Of a stretch of DNA of 64,000 bases, positions 48,325 to 60,283 are shown piece after piece; within the stretch, counting starts at the first letter, position 1; each line of letters opens with the position of its first letter. The stretch is from assembly GCA_964247055.1 (NCBI GenBank), contig OZ176050.1, forward strand, positions 13,144,001 through 13,208,000, written 5' to 3'. Under the pieces are notes generated by a model. That model was not told the DNA's origin. It saw nothing but the letters and a program-made list of their open reading frames with translations, and made no database searches. Position numbers and translations under genes: made by a program. Origin of the DNA: Paragordius varius (lineage: Eukaryota > Nematomorpha).

Positions 48325-48580
48325 CAGTAGCTAGGGGGGGGGGGAAGGAAATGTTGATGCACATGGCGTCATTGTTGAAAGGACGCCGAATTTTTTTAAA
48401 AAAATTAATTTTATTTCAAAAAAGTACTAATTTAAAAGTTTATACTTTAAAAATACCTTAAAAATCACCCATTTATGAGTGGTCATGACTACGGTTTAAA
48501 TTTGATTCTCTTTTTTAAATACAAGGGGTCGCCCTCACGGATTCTTGCTCCGGGCGCCAGAAATGCAAGCTACGCCTCTG
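48325..48580. mobile_element. MITE with GCGTAGCT-type ends
   Basis: The left end reads CAGTAGCTAGGGGGG and the right end, reverse-complemented, reads CAGAGGCGTAGCTTGC. 'CAGxGGCGTAGCTxGG' ends are common in animal DNA transposons. The nearby sequences TATTAAAA (left) and TATTACAA (right) may be a decayed 8-bp duplication. An 11-G run lies just inside the left end. Confidence 0.45.
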
Positions 48581-49114
48581 TATTACAATGCTTTTTTGGG
48601 ATTCCATATAGACGCGACCCTATATAAAATACCCCGCCAGAAAACGTAATTATCGATTCCATATAAAATTACTGTTCATAGTAAGAATACGCCATCGTAT
48701 TAAGATGCATGCGTAGTTTAGCTTACCAATTTCAGATTAAATGTTATACTATATCTTTCAACATTTAAGGTCTTGAAATCGAAACACTAAATATGGATAT
48801 CTGTGTGTTATGAGTCTAGGAGAACAAGAACGATTTTAAAATTGAAATCTTGGGAAGAGTTATTTCCTTAGATGATAAAATTTCAGCAAGTGTAAGTTGT
48901 AAAATGAAAAGTAACATTTTGCAATTTGGGTAAAAGTTTAATTCGTGGATTTTATTTAAGAACTAACTATACATTTACAATATGAATACCAGTTGAACGT
49001 TAAAACTTTTACGAATTTATATCTCCATCTTTAACATAGAGTAAATTTGAAGAGTAAATAGTACATAATTATTGTGTTACAGGTTAAATCCCATTATTTA
49101 CTAAAACTATGCAA

Positions 49115-52100
49115 TCAAATTTCAAACTGGGTTTGGAAACATGGGAACCGACCACATTCTGGACTTGTTACAATCTGTGAACTTAGAATGAAAATTTACC
49201 TATATCCAGTAAAAACTGAAATTATACGGATAAGGCGTAAAAAATATAAAGACAAATATTCTTTTCTAAAAGACAACTATAACTTTTGAAATCTAGATTT
49301 TTATTTATATAACTCATTGTTTAAATGCCAAAGTGTGAAATAGAGTTATAATACCAACACAATCAATTCCATATTTTACAATAGTAACTAAGTAACTAAG
49401 ATGGGAAACAGTAAGGTTTTAAAAAGTTTGGTTGTTTCTTAAAAAAATATTTGTCTTTATATTTTTACGTTTTTTCCGTATAATTTCAATTTTTACTGTA
49501 ATTACAATAGGTTTTATTGCGAAAGGGAATTTTATTCATACAAGATTTTACAGTTAAGATTATCCTTTAATATAATTTAAATGGTATGGTAAGATAAAAA
49601 AACAAATGTAAATAGCAGAAAAACCTTTAAACATTTTTAAAATAATGATACATCTCTGAAAAGTTGGATTGCCTCATAAGACATATTAATAAACTCTAAC
49701 TAACACAATACATATAATGGAAAAAACAATTTTTGATTAAATGTTGGGTGTATATTTTTAATATGTGATCGATATATATTTATGGTAAAATAAAATTTAT
49801 TTTTATCGCATAAATGTATCACAATAAAATGGTGATGATTATAGGTATAAAGAGCGAAGCTATGACCACAAAGTAATATTGATATCTGGTAAATCATTGC
49901 ATCTCACCATTTGATTCCTAAGTATACCAGATAAAATAAATATAAATGAAAGTTTTGGATAAATTTAAACTATGGTCCTTTTAGTTTTTATTTAAAATAT
50001 CAAACAGATAATATCTTAAAAAGAATACTTTAGGCTAGGTTTACGGAAAACATCCCTCTGTAAAAATTTCAAATTGTCCGTATTTTCACACAGAACTTTG
50101 GCTAAAGTCATTTTTCTGATTTCTCCCAATTGCTCTATATATACAGTAAAAATTTGAAATTATACGGACAAATTATAAATATATAAAGACAAAATTTTTT
50201 TCAAAAGACAACATACTATTTTAATTTTAAATACAACTCATTGTTTTAAACTGCAGAGTAAAAAATAGAGATGTACATTGGTAACACAATCAATGACACT
50301 TTTTACGATTGTTATTAAATGCTTTTAATAGGATAAATTAAGCTTTGCAAAAGTATGGTTGTCTTTTGAAAAAAAATTATCCTTATATTTTTACGTTTTG
50401 TCCGTATACTTCCAATTTTTACTATATATAAATAAATTTATTATAGAAGTAACCAAGTTGAGTCCTTTCAAAAATCCAATTTTGCCCAAATATCTTAAAT
50501 TCGCATATTTGCTCAGGGCGAAAAAACTGTTGAAATCGCAAAAATCAATCATTTTATTATTAAATTTCACATCTTACAATATATGTAAGTTTTAAACATA
50601 CCAAGGGTGAATGGATTAGGTTGACAACACCCAGGGTTCTCATACCAATATCGATCGCCTTTGCGAAATTTATTGAATTGTCTTGCCAGGATACAAGTGA
50701 ATACTGGTCCTAATAAGCTTCCGTTCTTAGCTTTTTCCGATACTCCAGCGGGGAAAATATCCATATCATCTGGATGTCTAAATTAATAATTTTAATATAT
50801 AAGCCCCCCTTAAATTATAGTAGATACAAGCATCAAAATCATAAAAAATTTACAGTAACAGATGTAATTATACAAGCAAAACGCTAAAACTAAAATGCAA
50901 TTTTTTTTCAAAAGACAACTACTTTTATAAAACTTTATTTTTAGCATATAAACTATATACTAATTTTAAATATAGGTGAATGAGTGAATAACAATTTACA
51001 TGAATAATGTGTTTCATTAAAAATCAAAATTTTAAAAATATAGTGACATCTTTAAAAAATATTCTTTAGTTTTTATAAGTTTTATCTGTAATTTCAATTT
51101 TATTGTATTAATTTTTGAATATAATCCAATAGTTGAATATTAAATGCATGAAAATCAAAGAAAATTTGGAAATCTTATAAAATTACTTACTCATAAACGC
51201 TTTTCATGGCCTCTATGACCGTGGGTGGAAAATCTTCGGTTGTTACATCTTTCCAACTTTTGTAGACTTTAAGGCCACACCATTTTCTCCATGCATTGAA
51301 ACCGGGTACTCCGTGTTCCCGAGCCCGCATAATGTTTAAAACCATAAGATCCATACCTATTTTTACAATTTAAAATTTAACAATAAAAAAACTAAAAAAC
51401 TAATATTTTGTTTTTAGACAATTATATTTTTTAACTTTTGTTTTTTTATGTTTTGGGTTCGCAAAATAAGATATGTAAATTAGTAACATAATCTATCCTA
51501 TATTTCAAAACTGTAATCATTTAGGTTATTTAAATTCAAGGATTAAAAATATTGTTTGTTAGTTACCTTTAAAATATTGGTCTTATAGTTTTTACCTTTC
51601 TTTGCTTAAATTTAATTTTTTACTGTAAAACCAAATTACCAAGTATATATCAAAATTATAAACAATGATTTTTGATACACAATATACGAATAATATAAAA
51701 TTTTTGTAAAATTAAAATCTAACCGTTATAAAATGCGAATATTCCGAATATATTTTCGATATACAGATTATATCATCTTCTGGGGAAAAAAACATAAAAT
51801 TATAAAATATCACTTAATTGATCATATTAAAACCATCACAATTTAATAAAATAAATTTTATATTGCATATACCGAATTTCTCATGATCTAAACGAAACAA
51901 ATGATTTTTGACATCGTCTGCTATGTTGCTATCCATTTTCTGCGCCGGTTGATTTATAACACCAATAATTAATTCATCTATTCCTCCGTCTGGCATGACT
52001 TTTGGTCGCAAAATTATTTTGGGTTCTTTAACATTACTCCCATTGATGGCCTCATAATTGAGGATTTGTTCTTCTGCCATACGATATACGTGTTGAGGAT

Positions 52101-55100
52101 GGAAAAAATCTTTTTTCAGTTGCAGAATTGTGTGGGGTGATCTCATGTTTTTCATCTTAAACATATCTTTGCTAAATGGAATCGTATTTTTATAAAACTT
52201 ATTATCATATTTTCATTTTAAATTACCATTTCAATATTTAGCTTTATAAGGAGAAGAAAAATTTAAAAAAAATAAATTACTTTATCAAACTATGTCCAAA
52301 ACGGAATGCAGCCGTTATGAAACCCTGGTCTACGGCCGCATTGACGTTTGAATCATAGCCATTGTAATAGCCTTGTTTGTTGAGTAAAAGCTTATTTTCT
52401 GCCATAACTTGTGGCCCCAAAACTATGGGGAGAAATTCGTTATACGTTATGTGTTGTATCATAGCAATGATTATTCTTCTTGCCTCTTGATACCTAAAAA
52501 TATGAGATTTATTAATTTTTCCAATTTTTTACATTTAAACGGATTTAAGTGAATAGGCGTTTTTAACCAGTCATACAACAAGTCTGGCTGATATTATACG
52601 CAGTTATTGAAGTCATAACCAGTCAATAATTTATCACAATAATATCATTTACTATGAGTTATAATGTCCAAAAATTAGACACATATTTAAAAATATTATC
52701 ATTTTTTGTGACATAGAATCAGTCTTTTATTAAATTTAAGTTTTAAACATATGTTCAATAATTTGTGACTAGTTAATTTTTATAAAGTAGTAACAGTCAC
52801 GGTCATAATTGCATTCCTAACCGGTTTAATCAACCTTATAATTATAAATTATTAATACTATACAATGTTTCATCGTTCCAATCTAAATGAATGCCGGCTA
52901 ATTTTTCCGCTATGCGATTATGTTCTCGGACCCAGATAGTATGCATGCTTGATAACAGGGAGTTTTCATTGGCTCGTTTATCACCTACAGCAAAAACAAA
53001 ATGTGACATAAATGTACGTTATTAAATTCAATTTTAAAACCCTAGCGTAAAAAATTCAAACATAAATTAAAAAAAGACAAATATTCTCAAAAAAGTCAAC
53101 CATATATTTTTTAATAGTTTTATTTAATAATAACTTATTGTATGAGTTGTAAAATAAGCAAAAGAAAGTAATTGGTTCCACACCAATTATATATTTTATT
53201 TTAAGATCACAAAGGTTTTTTAAATACCAATTAAAAAGTATGGCTGTCTATACATTTTAAATTGTCATTGTTTACGTTTTTAGTCAGTATAATTTAAATT
53301 TTTACTTTATATATAGGTAGAAAAGAAATTACCCGCTCCAAAGCATCTAAATTTTCCCACAATGTTAGCGCAGGCTTCAGAAGTTGGTTTAGGACTTAGG
53401 GGCATTAATCTTTGCATCCTTCTGTTTAGAGGGTTAACTTGCGTTTTCAATAAACCTACAAACAATGTTTTAATAAGTGAAAGTATATGGCAAATATAAC
53501 TAATAAATTCAGTACCTCCGACATGATCTCGCAACCTATTGGCAACTTCTACTGTGGATCCATATAAAAAGGAACCGTCAATAAAGGATGTAATTTCATT
53601 TACTGTTTCTTTTTGTCCTACAAAATATATATGATAATACAAGGTAAATTATCAATTTAAAAATCTTTTTTAAACTGTAAAATGTTTGATTAAAATCAAT
53701 ATTGGATTTCTTAGGAATTATACCAATTTTGCAGTCCAAGTCAACGGCAGGAATAGATCTTACAAATTCCATACACGTGCTATTGAATTTACTGTAAAAT
53801 TTATCGGTTTTTGGGATATCGATAGCTAAACATTGATAGTGTTGTACGGGCTTCTTGGCGATGCGCTCGAGATCGCAACATTTAACGTCACCCATTTCAA
53901 ATCCTAAAATGATGATTATTATATTAATTTTGTTAGTTTGTTTCAAAAAATTATCATTGTAAAAACATTGTATGAATAAACGGAAAAAATAGGGTTGGTT
54001 GTGGGAAAGGTCTATTAGAAGGTTTAGAAAATTGTTTTCTTTTGTACATTTTGCCAAATATGTAAATAAAGTTCAGGCATGGATCAACACATTAATTTTT
54101 AAACGTTTTAACAGATTTATGTATCGATTTGGGTTGTTCTCTGGATTAATAGTAAGAAAATTCGGAAAGTATAATAAATATTTAATTGCGATCCCGGTCA
54201 TCCATATACCCCTTATATTATCACTACAAGTCAACGTTAACAAATACTTATTATCAATTTTTAGTATAATAGTGAAGCACATTAATTATATTTTAGCTAT
54301 AAAATTTAACACAAATATTTATGTCCGAATAATAAATGGAATAAAAAGTTACCCGTTGGACTAGATCCCAAAGCGAATTCATGGTCCATGATTTGCCCAA
54401 AGGTCATTAATACGTGCGTTAATTCGGGGTGATCATCAACTTTAGTTTCGAGAATCGAAGTGCTCACCACACGTGGGTTCGGAAGAGTTTGTCCAGATTT
54501 CGATTTTCGTAAATCACTAACACCTGAAAAGAGCAAAAATTGGTGAAACATTTTTTTAGGTTACACTTTACATTAGGGATGTCCAACATGCCATCCGCAA
54601 AAATTTTGGAAAATTATACCAAATTAATACGAAATCCACAATTTTCAATAATATACTCATAAAATATTAGAAAAATTGATATTATTTAAACAGATTTTTG
54701 AGAATAAGTGTTTCAGATTGGCATTAACCAACAGAAATCGGTAAAATAAGTGCAACATATTTTCTACGTTTTATTTGTGAATCTAATAAAATATTTATTA
54801 ATCCCCATATATTTTTCTCAATGCCGCTCATCGATTTTTTTAAATCCAAAAAGCGACTCGCGAAGCCATTTGTGTAAAACACCCCTGTTTGACATTTTTT
54901 TACATAAAAGTTATTTAGGTGAATAAAATATATTGATATTTACCATCGCCATAATCCGAAGGTATAAATCGTTGAACAGGTGTGCCGGTAGCGCCATAAA
55001 GCGGATTTTTGACATTATTACAATATCCATCGATTTCTCGGTATTTTGCTTTTGTGTCACATTGTCGATACTTTTTAATATAGTGATAGGGACAAATTTG

Positions 55101-56422
55101 TTGTAAAGATGTCCCGTCCCATGTTAAATTGCTTAAAACATTCTTCAAAGCTTTGCGATTACCATCCAATCTAACGAAATAAAAAACAGCGCATGTTATT
55201 GCTATAGATATTGAGTTCCTAAATTCACACAAGATGTAGAGAATGACATGGAAAATTTCGGAAAGAAAAAATTATTTTATATAATTAAATTACAATTTTG
55301 TCTAAAATTAATTTACTGGTAGAGAGGTGGTGTAGTTGGTTAAATCACGTTTTAAACTAAAAAATGTTTATTCAAAGGAATCGCTTTAAAAAATTAACTG
55401 TATCATGTCGAAAGGGGCTAATATAAATAAAAATCCGTTAATTTTGTTAAAAAAAATTTCTATTATAATTGCAATACCTCAATTGGTTTTTAACTTTTTG
55501 GGTAACTAGGGCATTGACATAGCCAAATTTGGTAAGTAGCGAACTTATAAGGGTTTGATTCAATAAGCCTTGATCCTTTTTTATAATAGCATCCGAATCT
55601 GTGTGTAAGGATGTATACAGTAAAAATTGAAATTATACGGACAAAACGTAAAAATATAAAGACAAATTTATTTTTTCAAGGACCGCTTTTAATACTTTTT
55701 GATTTTTTTTAACATACCTATCTCATTGTTTTGAGATCTATTATACTATTTACAATGGTAATTACATATTTTAATTTGTCAAAATTAAAGTTGAAAAAAT
55801 GTGTTTGTCTTTTGAAAAAAATTTTGTCTTTATATTTTAACTTTTTGTCTGTATATTTTCAATTACAACTGTATTTTAATAAATATACCCATGTTTACCA
55901 CAAAATTGTAATAGACAAATTATATAAACCATAAATTGGTAAGATAATCTTTAAATCATTTCTCTGAAGTTTTTCTATAGTTTGAAGTGAATCGTCCACT
56001 ATTTCTAAGAATTTTTGATGGGTCAGTCGTTTGGATTTATCAGTTTTTAATTTATTTCCGAGTAAGTTTGTGCGCTTCAATGCAAAATTCAATTGATTAA
56101 TTTGGGTTTTGTAAGCAAAAGGATTGGTAAAACCTTTAATTGTTTCATTTGCAGGTAGCGTTAAAAGATATTTGACATAATGTGCCAATTTAAGGTATGG
56201 ATCCGTTTTTTCCCAATCAGATTCTGAATAAATCCATGGTTTATGATCTTTTTCTTCTAAATTTTGTTTTGAGGGATAAAAGGAAGATTTTACCTCATAA
56301 TTTAATCCGAAAATCCCTTGAGGTTCAAACAAAATTTGGAATAATAAAATCCAACATATTGGCAATATACTATTTGTAGACATGTTTTGAATATATAACT
56401 TATAAGGACTAATTAATAACAA
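49115..56422 (-). CDS. Secreted animal heme peroxidase (14 exons)
   Basis: Exons on the minus strand: 56422-55930, 55598-55478, 55170-54944, 54523-54353, 53903-53724, 53617-53516, 53455-53333, 52984-52864, 52493-52281, 52171-51873, 51356-51191, 50777-50602, 50134-50029 and 49181-49115. All are GT-AG with closed phases, giving 854 residues (Met14 is an alternative start, giving 841). There is a hydrophobic signal sequence near residues 20-40. The peroxidase domain shows REIDGYCNN-NP, LTHVLMTFGQIMD327H328E (distal His and heme-ester Asp), the calcium loop T407-S-F-I-D-G-S413, GDKR476-x2-E479 (catalytic Arg and heme-ester Glu), FRFGH580 (proximal His), LN691IMRAREHGVPGFN, GPVFTCILARQF and a tail with CGRFP. 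By myeloperoxidase comparison it looks active, with Asn where MPO has Met243. It oxidises substrates with hydrogen peroxide outside the cell or in the secretory path; the natural substrate is unknown. No Ig or LRR modules precede the domain, so it is not a full peroxidasin. Confidence 0.92.
49207..49498. mobile_element. CAGT-ended MITE, copy 4 (292 bp)
   Basis: CAGTAAAAACTGAAATTATA at the left and its inverted match at the right (CAGTAAAAATTGAAATTATA), with TA on the right. It lies in the last intron of the peroxidase, 26 bases from the last exon. The longer internal part is shared with copies 3 and 5 (acacaatcaat). Confidence 0.8.
50144..50424. mobile_element. CAGT-ended MITE, copy 5
   Basis: Left end CAGTAAAAATTTGAAATTAT after TA; the right end is slightly decayed (reverse complement TAGTAAAAATTGGAAGTATA). 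It lies in peroxidase intron 12 and stops nine bases before the exon 13 boundary. Confidence 0.8.
50853..51105. mobile_element. CAGT-ended MITE, copy 6 (decayed)
   Basis: CAGTAACAGATGTAATTATA at the left; the right end, reverse-complemented, reads CAATAAAATTGAAATTACAG. 'aaaagacaactac' follows the left end as in other copies. It lies in peroxidase intron 11. Confidence 0.6.
53043..53308. mobile_element. CAGT-ended MITE, copy 7 (decayed)
   Basis: Recognised by 'aaagtcaaccatata' near the left end, 'agtatggctgtct' and the right end 'ttagtcagtataatttaaat', reverse-complementing to the family's terminal block. It lies in peroxidase intron 7, 24 bases from exon 7. Confidence 0.5.
54574..54887. mobile_element. 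hAT-like MITE, copy 4 (314 bp)
   Basis: Left end TAGGGATGTCCAACATGCCA; right end reverse-complemented CAGGGGTGTTTTACACAAAT then GGCTTCGCGAG. Flanks CTTTACAT and TTTGACAT agree at 6 of 8 bases. It makes up about three quarters of peroxidase intron 3. Confidence 0.7.
55618..55871. mobile_element. CAGT-ended MITE, copy 8
   Basis: Left end CAGTAAAAATTGAAATTATA, right end reverse-complemented CAGTTGTAATTGAAAATATA, TA flanks. It makes up most of the 331-nt peroxidase intron 1 and begins 19 bases from exon 2. Confidence 0.85.
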
Positions 56423-58140
56423 GTACTATAATAATAGATAGTGGGATATAAATTTGAGATCAAAAAATATTTAAAAATGGTCAAATTTTAAAGGGAGAGT
56501 GTTTTTATATATAAAGCCTGAACCAATAAGGAGATTACGATAAAATATGTTTATATTTATGATTGATTCTTAGAATACGGTAACATATATTTGCATTGTT
56601 AAAATTGTTTTTCGATTACCTTTTTAAATGATGATTTCTGAGAATTTCTTTGTTTAACCACAAAAGATTAAAAAGTAAGTTTATAAGTGATTGATTTAAA
56701 ATTATATATATCACTTTATAATGTCCCTTTGTATACGTATAAAAAATGTAGGCAACTTTAAGTAAAAATATAATAATAAGTCAATCATGTAATAATTGTT
56801 TATCGTAAAGAAAGATGATGTTTAATATAATACTTTTTATTGGTTTAATAACTGAAAAAAAATATGTAACTTATAAAAAACAAAAATTAAATAATTATTA
56901 GTTAAGAGAGTTTCAAAGATTGTAAAGTTTGGATGTGAGTAATCTTGTTAACCTATTAAGTTATCTTAGTCAATAATGAAGTATTGATTAGTCCCTCCAA
57001 AATCGAAGTTAATCACCTTTCTATAAGCTGCTCCCCGAAATTATTTCAATAATGGCTTGATTGAAAATTATGAAAAATAATATTATGTAATTTTCTTTAA
57101 TTTCGTTTTTTTATTTTTATTTGTTTAGACTTTAATATAATATTTTCCATTTTTTTTTCACCAAATCTTGTAAAAAAATGGAAAGATCGGCGCATTCGTT
57201 TTTATAATTTAGTAATAAATTACAACTGGAAATTACTAAATACAGATGTACCATTTTAAAATTTAATAGACCCCTGAAGTTGAATTAAATTAGGTTATTG
57301 TGTAGCACTCTTAAAATTTTAATCCTAGTTAATTGTCTCCTATTTATTAAAAATATTATGGAAAAATTTTAATCGTATATAAGAATTAGATAGTTAAAAT
57401 TACTTAATAAAGGGGGCGTGAATGTAGTTTAGTTATTGGATTATGTATCGCTGAATGAAAAATTTTTAAATATTCGGTTGAGGTCGTGATACTTTGATGT
57501 GTTGGCTTTCGTTTTAATTTTAATATCTTGATGAAAATATTATACCAGATTTTTACGGTCCTTTTAAGTTTTAGCCTCGTGTCATTAAATGGAAAAAATA
57601 GATAAAATTGCTTTTGATTTTAAATGTGGGCTCTTAAAATTTTAACTTGTTAAAATACTAAAAATGGGATAGTTTTTTCAAATAAATTCCTTTCTTTTGT
57701 ATGATAGATTACGACATTAATAATTTAATTTATTAATGAAAAATATTTGCTTAAAAAATTGAATTTATGGTATTTTCAATCAAGTTGGAAACGGCATAAA
57801 AACACTTGAATGTAATTACACTTTTTCCAATATGCTGTTGTAGATATCTATCACCTCCATCTTTGATCGAAAAATTCATTCGCCTTAAAATATATGTTTA
57901 GAACATATTAAGTTTTCTCGAAAAATCCAAATATAAAAATAAGCTTTTAATCAACTTGAATTGATGAAAATTTTCAGATTTTATAATAAATTGTTTTTAT
58001 AATATCTTTGAATGTTATTTACCCTTTGCCCATGTTTCAAAATACCATTACTTTCAATTGAATGCATTGTATGTATCAATAGAAATCACATATTTAATGA
58101 AATATTAAATGGATTGACGATTTGAGTTTGCACTTCTTTA
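56423..58140. other. Gene-free stretch upstream of the peroxidase
   Basis: AT-rich, presumably holding the peroxidase promoter. No exon, transposon end or RNA gene was recognised. Confidence 0.5.
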
Positions 58141-58147
58141 TGTGCCC

Positions 58148-58372
58148 AGAGGCGTGATGGTATAATAGGTAGGGCGCCGGACTCTTACACTGCATGCCAG
58201 AGTTCGAACCCCGAAACTACGCAATTTTTCCATCATCACTGTCAGCCCTGGGCAGGCGAGTGCTAAAGCCTTCACATGTCCGGATACAATTTAAGTCCTG
58301 ACCCTTTAATAAAAAGGGGAAAAGAGACTATAAACTGTCATTTTTATTTTTTATCTAAGATCGATGCACCAT
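58148..58372 (+). repeat. tRNA-derived SINE, copy 2
   Basis: GATGGTATAATAGGTAGGGC (A-box region), then a good B box AGTTCGAACCC, then the shared tail ATCATCACTGTCAG, GCTAAAGCCTTCACATGTC and ATACAATTTAAGTCC. It is better preserved than the copy at 28000. It is not a functional tRNA: no acceptor stem closes and a long non-tRNA tail follows. Confidence 0.7.
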
Positions 58373-59353
58373 AATATAAAAAAATTACAATGACTTGCTA
58401 TTTCTTCTTTATGGTTTAAATTTAATACAAAATTTGTCGAACATTAAATGATTGGATTAGGTAAAGCAAAAAAGATTGCTAATTTAACCATTTTTCTGTT
58501 TTTATTATTATTTCTAGATTAATTTTATTTTGACTATAAAATTCTGAAATTATGATAAAAAGTTTTTTGACAAATATCTAAATATTCCAGTTTATTTAAA
58601 ACAATGGACAAAATCGGGGGTGATAAAAAATATCTTGATGAAATAAATATATTTTGATGGAAAAATGTATCAGGATTATAATGGTGCTTTTGGTTTTATC
58701 CCTTACGAGTGTTGTAAGAAAAAAGTTATTTACACTTTTGTGCTAAGTGGTCCATATCAGAAAATGGCAAAAGTTGAACACATTTTTGGTAATATTTTAT
58801 TTAAGAGCTAAATGCTTCATTTTAAAAAATATCACTAAAAAATATCATAACTACTTTTAAAAGCAAAACACTATTTTTATAATATTTTAATTTTTAGATG
58901 TGGGCTCCAAAGGTCCCAAATTTTTTGCACCTCTAAAATGAGCTGGTCTTAGAATAAACACATGATATGCGAAATAAAGTCTTTAAATATATGCTGAATT
59001 TTGACATCAAAAAAATATTTTTAAAAAATGCATATCTTTAGAAAATTTTAATTTTCAGCGAATTTGTTGAAGCGTACTTCCTACTATTTTTAGGCATGAT
59101 AGAAACGGTATAAAAACGCTCTTAATAATTTGATGAAACTGAACGTTTCTATCAGAATCTTAAGTTAAAGTTTCGATTACTTTCATATTTTGGTTTATTT
59201 TTATATAACAACAAATTATATTTGACATAAATTTAAGGCAAACGTTAATCAAAATCTGAGTTTATAGAAATGTTCAACATTATATAGAAAAAGTCTTTAT
59301 ACTAGCGTAAATCTCGTGCTGCTACGCAGCGCGAGGAAGTCCTTCTGACTTCT

Positions 59354-59370
59354 GGGGGGGGGGGGGGGGG
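59354..59370. repeat. 17-G homopolymer
   Basis: An uninterrupted run of 17 G in an otherwise AT-rich region, inside the long-TIR element just inside its left arm. Its length in the true genome may differ. Confidence 0.9.
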
Positions 59371-59507
59371 TTATTTGAAAAAAGGGACAATAAAATGATC
59401 TACATATGTGGATTATTTCGAAAAATTATTTAATAGCTATGATCTCATAGGAATCTTAAAACGGTGCATTCATACTAATTTATTGTTTACTTGGGGGAAA
59501 AATAGAT

Positions 59508-60283
59508 TTAAAAAATTATTTTTGTGGACTTTGTTTTTTTTGAAAAAAATGGCATTTTACGGGGGTAGCGGGTAAAAAGAGGGCCTAAATCAAAAAAGTG
59601 AGTCGACTATGTTCAGCGCGATCAAAAATAAGTAAACAAAAATGATATTTGAAATTGAATGGTCCAGCAAGTTCTCCAAAAAATTGACTTAACCCATTTT
59701 TCACACGGGGTGGGCCCAACTGGGGACCTAATTCCAAAAAAGGGCGAAGCTATTGTCGGGGCATTCATTAATGATTATATTTTTTCGATATTTGAATTTG
59801 ATTGCGTTCACCGGTTTTCCGGAAACAGATCACAAAGTTACATGAGAAATCAGTTTTTCGCTGGTAGCTCCTTATCCAGCAGCTATCATCAAAGAAACGC
59901 CTGACTAAAATTTTTACGTAGAATCCATATTGAATTTTTACGGTCTCATACCTAGGGCGACAAATCGATTTTAAAAATTATTTTTGTGGACTTTGTTTTT
60001 TTAAAAAGGTGGCATTTTACGGGGGGAGCGGGTAAAAAGAGGGCCTAAATCAAAAAAGTGACTCGACTATGTTTGGCGCAATCGAAAATAAGTAAACAAA
60101 AATCATATATGAAATTGAATGGTCCAACACGTTCTCCATTCACACGGGTTGGGCCCGAACTGGGGGCCTATTTTAAAAAAAGGGCGAAGCTATTGTCGGG
60201 GTATTTATAATGATTATATTTTTTCGAAGTTTGGATTTGAATGGGTCTACCGTTTTTCCTGTACCAGATCACAAAGCCAGCAT
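59508..60283. repeat. Direct repeat pair inside the long-TIR element
   Basis: Units at about 59508-59845 and 59966-60283 share TTTTTGTGGACTTTGTTTTT, AGCGGGTAAAAAGAGGGCCT, AATTGAATGGTCCA and AAAGGGCGAAGCTATTGTCG. They are GC-richer than the surroundings. An 81-codon open frame in the first unit has no recognisable family and is broken in the second. Confidence 0.75.

Larger units (their letters stand above)
47318..49114. other. Intergenic region between the opsin and the peroxidase
   Basis: It contains an AT run (47794-47818), a perfect 34-bp palindrome (48221-48254) and a 256-bp short inverted-repeat element (48325-48580). No exon was recognised. Confidence 0.55.

Noticed and set aside
58148-58230. 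Possible tRNA gene
   Set aside because: Good B box, but no closing acceptor stem and the same text with a long shared tail recurs at 28000, so it is a SINE.
59659-59904. 81-codon frame in the long-TIR element
   Set aside because: The same reading is not kept in the second direct-repeat unit, and no family is recognisable.
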